From Flavobacterium silvisoli (lineage in GTDB: Bacteria > Bacteroidota > Bacteroidia > Flavobacteriales > Flavobacteriaceae): a stretch of 45,579 nucleotides of DNA. Every line of letters starts with the position of its first letter. Within the stretch, counting starts at the first letter, position 1. Shown in pieces: positions 9,698 to 19,644 of this stretch. The stretch is taken from positions 1 through 45,579 of the forward strand of contig NZ_SJPE01000020.1 of assembly GCF_004329815.1 (NCBI RefSeq). Direction: 5' to 3'. Both the position numbers and the translations under genes were made by a program. The notes under the pieces were generated by a model. That model ran no database searches and was not told where the DNA came from. It saw only the letters and a program-made list of their open reading frames with translations.

Positions 9698-12600
9698 CTA
9701 ATCCTCTGTCGGAACGGCATCACGGTTCTGATTGTGTTCGGTTCTGCGCTTCTCCTCATTTTTATCCTTGATGCGGATATGATCAGGTAACGGGCTGGAG
9801 TCGTGAATTTCTTCTGTTTTAGAAATAATCTTGTTTAGTTTAGCATTCTTGAACAAACGGTTTACCAATTCTCTGAAAGTATCAAAATCAACTTCATAAG
9901 ACAGTCCAAGTCCTTGAGTATAGCCAATCCCCTGACCTATATAAGTAATGTCGTTTTCTTTATTAAAAACTCTTAAATTCAATGTGCCATCCTGATTAAC
10001 CCTATATTGGACTTCAACATCGCCCACCACAGTTGACTCATTGAGACCTCCTACAGGAACTCCAACTTTTCCGTTGACAGTAATACGGTCATTTATTTTA
10101 GAAGAAACCGAAACCCCAAAGCGGCCGTCAGTCTCCAACCCCGGTGTTTTGTCGGCCGTCACATAGTCGATACCTAAATTGAGTTTGCCATTTTCATCTG
10201 AAAAAATATCATTGAAAACACTACTTACTTTTTCAAAAGCGATGTTAGAAGTTTGCGATTGATTAATGCCTTCCGGACTCAAAAAGCCCCCAAAAGCCAG
10301 TAAATACAAGGCTTGTTTTTGTCGGGTATCTTTATCGTTCAATTTGTATTGAATTTCAGATTTCAGGGTACTTCCCACCGTTGGGAAATTAATATTGAAA
10401 TCAGGTTCCGGACTGGCCAAATTACCTCTTACTTCTATTGATACTTCAACATCTATCTTTTTATTAAAAGAAGGATTATCTATCAAAACCGCCGGATTAG
10501 CGGATGTTTTATAAATAGCTTCCAGATTCAGAGTAGCCGCCATTGGGTCGCCCGACCAAATGATAGAACCACCCTTTTTAACATCAAACTTTTTATCAAT
10601 CAAACCGCCGTATTTGAAATTATAGGTTCCCGAAATAGCCAGGAAGTCACCCCACATTTCAAATTTGCCCAGAGTATTTATCCTGAACAACAAAGTCCCG
10701 AACCCTTTACCTTTCATACCATGACCTGATTCTCTGTTGAGAATAACTTCTATATTAGCATTATCGGTTATTTCAAAATTAAATTCGAGTTCGAGTCCGT
10801 TGTAATTCTTGTTCTGAATGATGCTCTCTTTGTCCTTCTTCTTCTTTTCCTGTGGGGTCAGAATGTGGATGTAACTGTTTTCCTCAACAGCCTCAGCATC
10901 ATTGATTGGAATCTTAATATCGGTGCCTTTAGCCGATTCTGCATCTACTTTGATCATTAGTCCTCCGGTCGGACCTTTTACAGTTGCCGAACCGTTCATA
11001 AAGGCTTTTCCGTAATAAGCTGCATCTTCGTGATCCACAGTATTCAGAGCTAATAGCCTGTCTGAGTTCACGGCCAAATCCAATTGCCAATCCCCGAACT
11101 GTTTGTGTTTGATAAAACCGTTAATACTTCCTTTGGTATTGAATTTTGTATCCGTTATGTTGGTTTCACGAATGATGAATTTATTTTCGGTAACATCAAC
11201 TATCGAATTGTTTTCGAAAGCATAATCGGTATTGAGGTACGGTATGGTCAGACCGGCATCGCTCACAAATAATCTTCCGTTGTAGTCTAAATTATTAATA
11301 TCTCCGTCTATGCGGGCATTCCCCGAAGCGAATCCGCGAATATTGGTGATAACATCCCCTCCTATTTTGCCTAAAATCCCCAAATTGAATTTATCAAAAC
11401 TCAAATCAACATCGAGCATGGTTTTATTATCTATTATTTCGATATCACCGTTAGCACTGAAAGCCTCTACATTTTGATTTTCAAGGGTAGAATTCAGATA
11501 AAATTTACTCAGCGTTTCATCGCCTTTAATATCCAAATTCATTTTGCCCAATGGAATACCGTTGACCTGCAGGCTGTCGATAATCAGTTTGGAAGTTGGT
11601 TGGAAAACAGAATTGACTTGCTTAAAATTAATCTTACCGTCCAGATTTCCGTCAAAACGAAATTTTTCTACATCGGGTGTTACTTTATTGAGGTTGACAT
11701 TATCAAAGGTAAGTTCTAAATCCTTATTGGTTTTGCCGTTCCACTTTCCGATGAAATTGATTTTCTGATCATCATGCGAAACCATCAGATTTTTGAACGA
11801 AAAATTGCTGAGTTTTTTATCGAAAACAATCTTGCTATTTTCCGGGTTTTCGTCTTCATTCAAAAACCACAAATAATCTTTGAATTGCAACTCCGATTTG
11901 TTGAACCCAATCACGTTTTGGTTATCATTGTTGATGGTGTGGTAAAAATTCAGGTTGTAAAAATCATTGCCTTGTTTTCCGCCTTTGAACTCGGTTCTGA
12001 ACTGCAGAGTATCATTGGCAAAAGAGTTAATCATACTGAAGTCCCTGATTTTATAATGCTTTGTCTTTATTGAATCCATTTGAATGTAAGCATTATAAAG
12101 AGGATTTTTATTGTCAATTTGAATCAGAACTTTGTCAAAAGTATTGTTGTAAGCCGTAACGCTGGGCGAATCAAAACTCAGATTGAAATTTTTGGTCTCT
12201 GAACCAATACTGCCTTTCAGGTTAGTATTGGGTGCCAAAGAAATGTCGGGATTGAAAATCTCAATAATTTTACTGTGCAGGGCAAAGTTGAATTTCAGGT
12301 ACTGATTAGGAAGCACTTTGTTCTGCTTGTAATTAGCATAAAAACTTCCCAGTGAATTTTCAACTATTTTTTGAAGTTGGTTGAACTTGTATTTTCCTAC
12401 TACCGAACCTTCAATAGCATCGGGTGAATTAATAGTGATGGCTCGCTCACCATCGGCATCAAAAGTAGAAGTTACTGTTAGAGTGTCGAGAAAATATTGA
12501 TCTTTTTTATTCTGGTAAGAGGCATTGGTCAGCAATAAATCACCCTTGAGGTTGTCGAACGAATTACCGTTGGCCTTTACAACTATATCTCCTTTAAAAA

Positions 12601-14221
12601 CGGCTATAGAGTCTTTTATAAAATTCAGTCTGACTAAATTGGCATAATCAATTTTGGAATGGAAATCATATACATTTTCTTTTTTAGACAAATCAACTGT
12701 ACCGTTGAAATCCATGAACAGATTAGGATCGTTAACAAAGAACTTTCCTTTAAAAATAGGTTCTTTAAAACTACCGTCAACTATAATTTTAGTATAATCA
12801 TAACCGTTGTATTTCAAATGATACACATCGCCTACAAAAGAAGTATTAAGGTATTTTCGCGTAAAACCTTTGCCTTCAACATCGAGATTCAACGATACTT
12901 TTCCAATCGTTTTATCGCCAATTAATGCCCCTACATCAAAACCGTCTAAAATCACAGTTCCATTGTATTTTGCATTGTCAATGGCATCCAGATTAGACAT
13001 GTGTAAATCGGATTCGACTATTCCCAATGCTGTATTCATGACAAAATTGGTATTGATATACGTTTGGGTTACCTCCGCCTTTCCTGCATAATTAAACTGA
13101 CCCAGTTTGGCCAAAGACGAAGGCAGTTTTTTTCCTAATATGTTAGGCAAAAGCTTGGTCAGATCGGAATAATTAGAGGATATTTTATCAAAATCACCTT
13201 TCATGTAAAATGGAGCCGGAGCTCTTGGAAACAAGTTTCTGAAATTGACATCTCCTTTGATGATAGAATTCTTTTGGTCTCGCAAATACAGTTTAGTAGC
13301 ATAAAAATTATTCAGCGTCCCGTTGATTTTTGACCGCAGATAAAAGGTTTGGTTTTTGTCTAATTCATTATAAAAATGACGAACATCATTGGTAGACAAC
13401 GTGGCACTGTCAAGAGCTACTTCAAATTTAACTCTGTTGTTAAAATCGCTGAAGTCGTGATTGTCTTTGTTGTATTTTAAGACAACCTGTCCTTGTAAAT
13501 AAGACTCGGCCGTTTTCATCGTTAATTTTTCCAACCTGATATTTTTCTTGGTATAGGTAAAATCGGCCACCAAATTATCAACTGTAACACCTCTGTGATC
13601 GTGAAACGTCATCGACTCAATTTTGGAAGTCACATTAGGACCTTTGATTTTAAAATTCTGTAAATGAGCATCAAGTTTCGTAAAATCAGCATCTACCGGA
13701 TTAGGGCGATTTTCGTCAATCATGGTGAAACGGCTTTTGGTCAGGTAAATATTTTTTGAAGTCATCAAAAACTTACCGCTTCCTTTCTTTCCGTCATCAA
13801 AAGCCTCTATAAATAAGTCTAAACTGGTGTCCTTTTCTTTTTTATACGTTTTAATTTGAAGGTACAGGTTGTCAAAACGCAAATCCCCGAAAAGTAGTTT
13901 ACCATTCATTAATTTCCCTAAATCGAGTATGCTAGTTTTAATGCGTTGAGAGTAAATCAGGGTATCGTTATGGTGGTCTAGCACCAATACTCTCTTGAGC
14001 TTAACACCACCAAAAACAGTAATTGCAACTTCATCTACATTGATATTCGTTCCGAAATCTTTATTGAGGCGATCGGTGGCATAATGAGCGATTTTGGTTT
14101 GCACAACCGGCAAGGAAAGCCCTGTACAAGTAAGCAATAAGAGCAAGAGTAAGACAGCCAAGGTACGAAGCACAACCTTTCTGAACTTTTTAAAACCCGT
14201 ATTTGTCTTATTTTTTTCCAA
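9698..14221 (-). CDS. tamB: TamB-like translocation and assembly module protein
   Basis: 1507 aa. An N-terminal membrane anchor (LAVLLLLLLLTCTGLSLPVV, residues about 16-35) is followed by a very long run of beta-strand repeats typical of AsmA/TamB bridge proteins. The C-terminal third has the conserved DUF490 region (IKIPINDAE, GHGMKGKGFGTLLFRI, WSGDPMAATLNLEAIYKTSANP, SEIQYKLND, YLLAFGGF). The family spans the periplasm and carries lipids or helps insert outer-membrane proteins. Flavobacterial versions are around this length. The charged, Glu/Arg-rich C-terminal tail is not part of the conserved domain. It is divergent from tsaD, with 99 bp between the two start codons. Confidence 0.92.
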   Translation of the reverse strand: MEKNKTNTGFKKFRKVVLRTLAVLLLLLLLTCTGLSLPVVQTKIAHYATDRLNKDFGTNINVDEVAITVFGGVKLKRVLVLDHHNDTLIYSQRIKTSILDLGKLMNGKLLFGDLRFDNLYLQIKTYKKEKDTSLDLFIEAFDDGKKGSGKFLMTSKNIYLTKSRFTMIDENRPNPVDADFTKLDAHLQNFKIKGPNVTSKIESMTFHDHRGVTVDNLVADFTYTKKNIRLEKLTMKTAESYLQGQVVLKYNKDNHDFSDFNNRVKFEVALDSATLSTNDVRHFYNELDKNQTFYLRSKINGTLNNFYATKLYLRDQKNSIIKGDVNFRNLFPRAPAPFYMKGDFDKISSNYSDLTKLLPNILGKKLPSSLAKLGQFNYAGKAEVTQTYINTNFVMNTALGIVESDLHMSNLDAIDNAKYNGTVILDGFDVGALIGDKTIGKVSLNLDVEGKGFTRKYLNTSFVGDVYHLKYNGYDYTKIIVDGSFKEPIFKGKFFVNDPNLFMDFNGTVDLSKKENVYDFHSKIDYANLVRLNFIKDSIAVFKGDIVVKANGNSFDNLKGDLLLTNASYQNKKDQYFLDTLTVTSTFDADGERAITINSPDAIEGSVVGKYKFNQLQKIVENSLGSFYANYKQNKVLPNQYLKFNFALHSKIIEIFNPDISLAPNTNLKGSIGSETKNFNLSFDSPSVTAYNNTFDKVLIQIDNKNPLYNAYIQMDSIKTKHYKIRDFSMINSFANDTLQFRTEFKGGKQGNDFYNLNFYHTINNDNQNVIGFNKSELQFKDYLWFLNEDENPENSKIVFDKKLSNFSFKNLMVSHDDQKINFIGKWNGKTNKDLELTFDNVNLNKVTPDVEKFRFDGNLDGKINFKQVNSVFQPTSKLIIDSLQVNGIPLGKMNLDIKGDETLSKFYLNSTLENQNVEAFSANGDIEIIDNKTMLDVDLSFDKFNLGILGKIGGDVITNIRGFASGNARIDGDINNLDYNGRLFVSDAGLTIPYLNTDYAFENNSIVDVTENKFIIRETNITDTKFNTKGSINGFIKHKQFGDWQLDLAVNSDRLLALNTVDHEDAAYYGKAFMNGSATVKGPTGGLMIKVDAESAKGTDIKIPINDAEAVEENSYIHILTPQEKKKKDKESIIQNKNYNGLELEFNFEITDNANIEVILNRESGHGMKGKGFGTLLFRINTLGKFEMWGDFLAISGTYNFKYGGLIDKKFDVKKGGSIIWSGDPMAATLNLEAIYKTSANPAVLIDNPSFNKKIDVEVSIEVRGNLASPEPDFNINFPTVGSTLKSEIQYKLNDKDTRQKQALYLLAFGGFLSPEGINQSQTSNIAFEKVSSVFNDIFSDENGKLNLGIDYVTADKTPGLETDGRFGVSVSSKINDRITVNGKVGVPVGGLNESTVVGDVEVQYRVNQDGTLNLRVFNKENDITYIGQGIGYTQGLGLSYEVDFDTFRELVNRLFKNAKLNKIISKTEEIHDSSPLPDHIRIKDKNEEKRRTEHNQNRDAVPTED

Positions 14222-14248
14222 TTATTACAATGACTTCGGAAAGAAAAT

Positions 14249-14256
14249 TACCTTTG
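14249..14256 (+). promoter_or_regulatory. Candidate -7 box of the tsaD promoter
   Basis: TACCTTTG fits the Bacteroidota -7 consensus TAnnTTTG and lies 65 bp upstream of the tsaD ATG. No unambiguous -33 box is visible. Confidence 0.45.
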
Positions 14257-14320
14257 CAAAAATGTTTACATTTGAATTTCCTGATGGAGTGTCAAATATA
14301 ACTCAAAATTCGTGCCTTTT

Positions 14321-15343
14321 ATGCATCCCAAAGAAGTTTTTATTCTTGCCATTGAAAGTTCATGTGACGATACTGCCGCTGCTGTTTTGCGTGGAGAGAA
14401 AGTACTTTCGAATGTGGTGGCTCGTCAAAGCATTCATGAAGAATATGGCGGTGTAGTACCCGAGTTGGCTTCGCGTGCGCACCAACAAAACATAGTACCG
14501 GTGATTGATGTAGCCTTAAAAAAAGCCAACATCACCAAAGAACAGCTCTCAGCTATAGCCTTCACCCAAGGGCCCGGACTGATGGGATCTCTGTTGGTAG
14601 GGACTTCTTTTGCCAAATCCTTATCGATGGCATTGCGAATCCCGCTGATTGCTGTGAATCACATGCATGCACATATTTTGGCTCATTTTATTGATGAAGA
14701 AGGATACGACAAACCAACCTTCCCATTCTTAGCACTGACCATTTCGGGCGGACATACTCAAATTGTGAAAGTCAATGACTTTTTCGATATGGAAATTATA
14801 GGCGAAACGACTGATGATGCAGTAGGCGAAGCTTTTGACAAAACAGCTAAAATACTGGGGCTTCCTTACCCGGGAGGTCCATTGATTGATCAGTTTGCCA
14901 AAGAAGGAAACCCGAAAAAATATCCGTTCACCAAACCCAAAGTTGAAGGGCTCGATTTCAGTTTCTCCGGACTGAAAACACAAATCCTTTATTTTGTACA
15001 AAAAAACGTAGCGGCCAATCCGAATTTCATTGAAGAAAACAAAGCGGATATATGCGCTTCAGTACAGCATACCATTATCGAAATTTTAATGGAAAAAATA
15101 AAACTCGCCGTTGCCGAAACAGGCATCAGACAAATTGCCATAGGCGGAGGAGTATCGGCTAATTCGGGTATCAGACAAACTCTTAAAGAAACCGAGAATA
15201 AATACGGTTGGAAAACCTTTATTCCTAAATTTGAATACACTACCGATAATGCCGCTATGATTGGTATTGTGGGATACCATAAATTTTTACATGATCAATT
15301 CACCAATGCCGGAGTGGTTTCCAAAGCACGAATCGAGTTTTAA
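14321..15343 (+). CDS. tsaD: tRNA N6-adenosine threonylcarbamoyltransferase
   Basis: Transfers the threonylcarbamoyl group to A37 of ANN-decoding tRNAs. From ATG 14321 the protein is 340 aa; a GTG at 14312 would add only three residues. Motifs: ILAIESSCDDTAAAVL at the N-terminus, VNHMHAHILAH with the metal-binding H114 and H118, LTISGGHTQIV, AFDKTAKILGLPYPGGP and GGGVSANSGIR, all ASKHA/Kae1 features. Its product ends 2 bp before rsmE, so the two genes are cotranscribed. Essential in most bacteria. Confidence 0.95.
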   Translation: MHPKEVFILAIESSCDDTAAAVLRGEKVLSNVVARQSIHEEYGGVVPELASRAHQQNIVPVIDVALKKANITKEQLSAIAFTQGPGLMGSLLVGTSFAKSLSMALRIPLIAVNHMHAHILAHFIDEEGYDKPTFPFLALTISGGHTQIVKVNDFFDMEIIGETTDDAVGEAFDKTAKILGLPYPGGPLIDQFAKEGNPKKYPFTKPKVEGLDFSFSGLKTQILYFVQKNVAANPNFIEENKADICASVQHTIIEILMEKIKLAVAETGIRQIAIGGGVSANSGIRQTLKETENKYGWKTFIPKFEYTTDNAAMIGIVGYHKFLHDQFTNAGVVSKARIEF

Positions 15344-15345
15344 GT

Positions 15346-16053
15346 ATGCAGTTATTCTACAATTCTTCTATAAAGCAATCCGACACTACTTTTGTTTTTG
15401 ACAAAGAAGAAAGCAAACACATTATCAAAGTACTTCGTAAAAAAGAAGGCGATATTCTTCAGGTAACCAATGGATTAGGATATTTATTTACTACCGAGAT
15501 AACTATAGCGTCTGACAGTAAATGCACCGTGAGAATAGTAGCTTTTGAAAAGCAGGAAGCGTCACAGTTTAAATTGCATTTGGCGGTGGCTCCAACTAAA
15601 ATGAACGAGCGTTACGAATGGTTTTTGGAAAAAGCAACCGAAATCGGCATACAGGAAATTACTCCCATAATTTGTGAACACTCGGAACGCAAAGTGATTA
15701 AAACTGACCGATTTCAAAAGATTATTGAATCGGCTATGAAACAATCACTGCACTTTTATATGCCCAAATTAAACGAACCTTTATCCTTCAAAGAGTTCCT
15801 AAAAAAAGAACATCCGGGTCAGAAATTCATCGCTCATTGCGAAGATACCGATAAAAAAGCACTAAAAAACGAACTGAAAACTCAAGAGGATGTCACTATT
15901 TTAGTAGGTCCGGAAGGGGATTTTTCTGTTAAAGAAATCCAACTGGCCCTTGAAAATAATTTTATTCCGGTATCTTTGGGCAACACTCGACTCCGAACCG
16001 AAACGGCCGCCATAGTTGCCTGTCACAGCGTTGTTTTTAAAAATGAAGCTTAA
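15346..16053 (+). CDS. rsmE: 16S rRNA m3U1498 methyltransferase
   Basis: 235 aa. An N-terminal PUA-like part (ESKHIIKVLRKKEGD) is followed by the SPOUT trefoil knot. Motifs are KATEIGIQEITPIICEHSERK and the SAM-binding LVGPEGDFSVKE...SLGNTRLRTETAA. It methylates U1498 in the decoding region of 16S rRNA. It is immediately behind tsaD (2-bp gap) and 10 bp ahead of the DUF4159 gene, so the three form an operon. Confidence 0.94.
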   Translation: MQLFYNSSIKQSDTTFVFDKEESKHIIKVLRKKEGDILQVTNGLGYLFTTEITIASDSKCTVRIVAFEKQEASQFKLHLAVAPTKMNERYEWFLEKATEIGIQEITPIICEHSERKVIKTDRFQKIIESAMKQSLHFYMPKLNEPLSFKEFLKKEHPGQKFIAHCEDTDKKALKNELKTQEDVTILVGPEGDFSVKEIQLALENNFIPVSLGNTRLRTETAAIVACHSVVFKNEA

Positions 16054-16063
16054 CCATTTGATT

Positions 16064-16702
16064 ATGAAAAGAGTATTTTTTCTGTGTTTATTGCTTTCCA
16101 CGCTCTCCTATTCTCAGGAAATTGCTTTGTTAAAATACAACGGAGGCGGTGATTGGTACGCTAATCCCACTTCGTTACCCAATCTGATAAAATACGCCAA
16201 CCAAACCATCAATACCAACATAAAATCAAAACCGGCCACAGTAGAACCCGGAAGTCCTGAAATTTTTTCATATCCGTTCGTGCACATGACCGGACACGGA
16301 AATGTGGTTTTCAGTGATGCTGAAATAAATAACCTGAGAAATTATTTACTGTCTGGCGGTTTTTTACACGCCGATGACAATTACGGCATGGATCAATATA
16401 TTCGGCGGGAAATCAAGCGTATCTTTCCGAATAACGATTTGGTTGAAATTCCCGGTAATCATCCAATCTTCCAAAAACCCAATGTATTTGCCAACGGATT
16501 GCCTAAAATTCACGAACATGACGGAAAACGTCCACAGGCTTTCGGAATTTTTATAGACAACCGCTTGGTATTATTGTATACTTATGAATGCGATTTAGGC
16601 GATGGTTGGGAAGACCCAGAAGTTCACAACGACCCCAAAGAAGTAAGAGAAAAAGCACTAAAAATGGGAGCCAATATTCTGAATTACATCTTTAAAAACT
16701 AA
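16064..16702 (+). CDS. DUF4159 secreted protein
   Basis: 212 aa from ATG 16064; the frame is open upstream to 16016, but those codons overlap rsmE and precede a clear signal peptide (MKRVFFLCLLLSTLSYSQ). Conserved DUF4159 features are ALLKYNGGGDWYANPTSLPN, MTGHGNVVFS, LLSGGFLHADDNYG and DLGDGWEDPEVH. The fold resembles a glutamine-amidotransferase-like Rossmann domain. Its function is not established; it is often beside gliding or envelope genes in this phylum. Predicted periplasmic. Confidence 0.87.
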   Translation: MKRVFFLCLLLSTLSYSQEIALLKYNGGGDWYANPTSLPNLIKYANQTINTNIKSKPATVEPGSPEIFSYPFVHMTGHGNVVFSDAEINNLRNYLLSGGFLHADDNYGMDQYIRREIKRIFPNNDLVEIPGNHPIFQKPNVFANGLPKIHEHDGKRPQAFGIFIDNRLVLLYTYECDLGDGWEDPEVHNDPKEVREKALKMGANILNYIFKN

Positions 16703-16855
16703 TGATTTATAAGTTTTTACCTCTTTAAAATATTAATTTCTCTTCTATTGGAAAAAAGTTCATGGATTTGTTTAAAAGTTAAGTTACATTATTATCAAGT
16801 TGATTCAATATTTCATAACATTGTTGCAGCTATTTAACTTTAAAAACAAATAAAA

Positions 16856-17812
16856 ATGAAAAAAATAAGTCTATCATTAGCAACTTTATTGATTCTGTTT
16901 TCCTGTCAAAAAGAAGACACTACCGTTAATTCGGAAACAAAAACCCTAAAAAGAGCTTGTGCTTCGCAAGAAGTATTGGAAAGACAATTAAGAGAAGACC
17001 CGGGATTAGCAGCCAAAATGGCCCAGATAGAGGCTTTTACAGAAAATGCTTTGTTGCATAAAGACCGATTAGTAAACGGAAAGATTGAAATTCCGGTGGT
17101 AGTCAATGTGCTGTACCGAACTGCTGCAGAAAACATATCTCTAACACAAATCCAATCACAAATTGATGTATTGAACAAAGATTTCAATGCATTGAATACT
17201 GATTATAATCAGGTTCCTGCGCTTTTCTCGGGAGTTAAAGCCAATGTGGGAATTTCATTTGTATTAGATCAAGTCATTCGAAAATCAACCACTAAATCTT
17301 CTTGGGGAACCCGTGATGCCATTAAAAAAACCAAACAAGGCGGTTTAGATCCAACCAGCCCTACTACTAAATTAAATCTTTGGGTAGGAACTATTGGTGG
17401 CGGAATTTTGGGTTATGCACAATTCCCCGGTGGCTCTTCTGCTACTGACGGAGTGGTGATTGATCCTTTATACTTCGGAGTAACCAGCAATTCAAGTTCA
17501 AGCTATCCGTACAATTTAGGAAGAACCGCTACTCACGAAGTAGGACACTGGCTTAATCTAAGACACATTTGGGGAGATGCTACTTGCGGAAACGACTTGG
17601 TAGCCGATACACCATCACACAATGCTCCTAATTACGGAGTACCAACTTACCCACACTACAGCACGTGCACCGGTACTCCGGTTGAAATGACCATGAACTA
17701 CATGGACTATACCGATGATCGTGGGATGTATATGTTTAGTTTAGGCCAAAAAGCCCGAATAAATGCCATCTTCTCTTCGGGTGGACCAAGAGTATCTTTC
17801 GCACAGCCATAA
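16856..17812 (+). CDS. M43 (pappalysin/cytophagalysin)-type zinc metalloprotease lipoprotein
   Basis: 318 aa. The lipoprotein signal is LATLLILFSC, with Cys at 17. The zinc site is HEVGHWLNLRH (H227, E228, H231, H237), with a third-ligand spacing typical of metzincins, and the Met-turn is MTMNYMDY near 278-285. These are family M43 features. No T9SS sorting domain follows, unlike many relatives, so it is likely membrane-anchored rather than released. A terminator follows at 17834. It is transcribed on its own; 153 bp separate it from the DUF4159 gene. Confidence 0.9.
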   Translation: MKKISLSLATLLILFSCQKEDTTVNSETKTLKRACASQEVLERQLREDPGLAAKMAQIEAFTENALLHKDRLVNGKIEIPVVVNVLYRTAAENISLTQIQSQIDVLNKDFNALNTDYNQVPALFSGVKANVGISFVLDQVIRKSTTKSSWGTRDAIKKTKQGGLDPTSPTTKLNLWVGTIGGGILGYAQFPGGSSATDGVVIDPLYFGVTSNSSSSYPYNLGRTATHEVGHWLNLRHIWGDATCGNDLVADTPSHNAPNYGVPTYPHYSTCTGTPVEMTMNYMDYTDDRGMYMFSLGQKARINAIFSSGGPRVSFAQP

Positions 17813-17833
17813 TACTTATTTTATATTTTTGTT

Positions 17834-17865
17834 AAAAAACCTGCCACAACTGGCAGGTTTTTTTT
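17834..17865 (+). terminator. Intrinsic terminator after the M43 protease
   Basis: Stem CCTGCCA-CAAC-TGGCAGG, preceded by six A and followed by eight T. It ends 27 bp before the next gene, so that gene needs its own promoter or readthrough. Confidence 0.9.
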
Positions 17866-17892
17866 ATACTTGTTGCCACCAAAAAGACCACA

Positions 17893-19068
17893 ATGCAAAC
17901 CTTACTGTCAAAAGAAGTTCAGAATTTTATCTTACAACATACTGATGCGGATGTCACCGCATTGGCTTTGCAAAAAAACAAATTCTCAGGTACAGATTGG
18001 ACAGCTATTCTGAATCAAATTGGAGCCCGACAAAAAGCAAAAACAAAATTACCCACTTGGTTCAACACCGAAAACATCTTATATCCGTCAAAAATTTCGG
18101 TGGAACAAACTTCGTCTGAAAAAACAGCCGCCTACAAAGCAGCATTGGTATCAGGAGACTTGTTAATGGATCTGACAGGAGGATTTGGAGTAGACGATTT
18201 TTATTTTGCCCAAAAGGTATCTCAAGTCATTCACTGTGAAATCAACCCCGAGCTTTCGGCTATAGTAAAATACAATTTTGATGTTTTAAGAATAAGCAAC
18301 ATCCAATGCATTGCTAATGACAGTACTCTGGTCTTACAGGAAGTAACCCAAAAACCGGATTGGATTTACATTGATCCTTCCCGAAGAAATGAAGCGAAAG
18401 GTAAAGTATTCATGCTCAAAGATTGTCTGCCGAATGTTCCTGAACTGCTCGATTTTTATTTTGAAACGACTTCGAACATAATGATTAAAACAGCTCCTAT
18501 TCTGGATATTACTGCCGGTTTATCTGAACTGAAATATGTACGTGAAATTCATATCGTTGCTGTTGACAATGAAGTCAAAGAATTGCTTTGGATTCTAAAA
18601 AAAAACCATACTCAGCCGGTCAAAATGGTCGCCGTTAACCTGGCAAAGGATCAGACACAATCGTTTGCATTTGAATTGAACGCCAATGAGAAACCTGTTG
18701 TCTACGGCCTGCCTAAACAGTATTTATATGAGCCCAACGCTGCCATAATGAAATCGGGAGGATTTGACGAAATCGCAACTCAATTTGATGTTGAAAAACT
18801 CCACCAACACTCCCATTTGTATACATCTGACAAACTGATTGAATTTCCGGGAAGGGTTTTTAGAATAGAACAAAACATTGGTTATAACAAAGCAGAAATG
18901 AAAGAATTTCTGGAAAACAAAAAAGCCAACATTACCACTCGAAACTTCCCTGATTCGGTAGAAATCATTCGAAAAAAATGGAAAATCAAAGACGGAGGAA
19001 ATCTGTATTGTTTTTTCACAACAGATGCAACTAATAACAAAATAGTTTTACTTTGCAGCAAAATATAA
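17893..19068 (+). CDS. THUMP-like domain class I SAM-dependent methyltransferase
   Basis: 391 aa. The SAM-binding loop is DLTGGFGVDDFYFA near residues 94-107. An acidic residue comes next (HCEINPEL), then a catalytic-type motif WIYIDPSRRNEAKGK near 157-171. The C-terminal part resembles the THUMP-like domain found in Bacteroidota relatives. It probably methylates RNA, but neither the target nor the base is known. The next gene begins 6 bp downstream and is likely cotranscribed. Confidence 0.82.
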   Translation: MQTLLSKEVQNFILQHTDADVTALALQKNKFSGTDWTAILNQIGARQKAKTKLPTWFNTENILYPSKISVEQTSSEKTAAYKAALVSGDLLMDLTGGFGVDDFYFAQKVSQVIHCEINPELSAIVKYNFDVLRISNIQCIANDSTLVLQEVTQKPDWIYIDPSRRNEAKGKVFMLKDCLPNVPELLDFYFETTSNIMIKTAPILDITAGLSELKYVREIHIVAVDNEVKELLWILKKNHTQPVKMVAVNLAKDQTQSFAFELNANEKPVVYGLPKQYLYEPNAAIMKSGGFDEIATQFDVEKLHQHSHLYTSDKLIEFPGRVFRIEQNIGYNKAEMKEFLENKKANITTRNFPDSVEIIRKKWKIKDGGNLYCFFTTDATNNKIVLLCSKI

Positions 19069-19074
19069 TCTCCT

Positions 19075-19644
19075 ATGAAAAATCTTGTAGCAATCTTTTT
19101 CTTGTTGTTCAGTTCACTTGTTTTAGCACAAAAACCATGTGAAATTGACGCTAACGTCAATGACAGTTTAGGAACTTATAAATCAACCAAACAGCAATTA
19201 ATTTTTGAAAGAAGTTTTGCCGGAAAGTCTAACAGCATATACTTTTCGCTATCAAATACCAATGGTGTTTTGACTGTTGAAGTTCAGTTTTTGCAAAAGA
19301 GTAATGAGTTTATAAAGGCCAACTGTTTGGATGCCGGAAGTAAAATTCACCTTCAACTCAACAATGGCAAAATTGTAACGCTCTTACATACCGGGAATGA
19401 CACTTGTGGTACTTTGCTTCGGGATGATAAAAACAACAATAACCGCATCATGAGTGGTACTTTTTTGTTTGCAAAAGAAAATTTTGAAGATTTAAAAACT
19501 TCTCCGGTAACTTTTATGCGCATCAAATACTCGGGAGAAACCATCGATTATCCGTTTAAAACCAAATTAATTTCGGAACTGAATCATTCAACTACTGAGC
19601 CCGAAAAATACTTTATTGATTATTTGAAATGTATCGAAAACTAG
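19075..19644 (+). CDS. Secreted protein of unknown function
   Basis: 189 aa with a clear signal peptide (MKNLVAIFFLLFSSLVLAQ). Four mature cysteines (C22, C82, C105 and C187, by count) could make two disulfides. The middle is beta-rich. I recognise no family. It sits 6 bp behind the methyltransferase gene, and its stop overlaps the stop of the convergent VanX-type gene by 4 bp. Confidence 0.7.
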   Translation: MKNLVAIFFLLFSSLVLAQKPCEIDANVNDSLGTYKSTKQQLIFERSFAGKSNSIYFSLSNTNGVLTVEVQFLQKSNEFIKANCLDAGSKIHLQLNNGKIVTLLHTGNDTCGTLLRDDKNNNNRIMSGTFLFAKENFEDLKTSPVTFMRIKYSGETIDYPFKTKLISELNHSTTEPEKYFIDYLKCIEN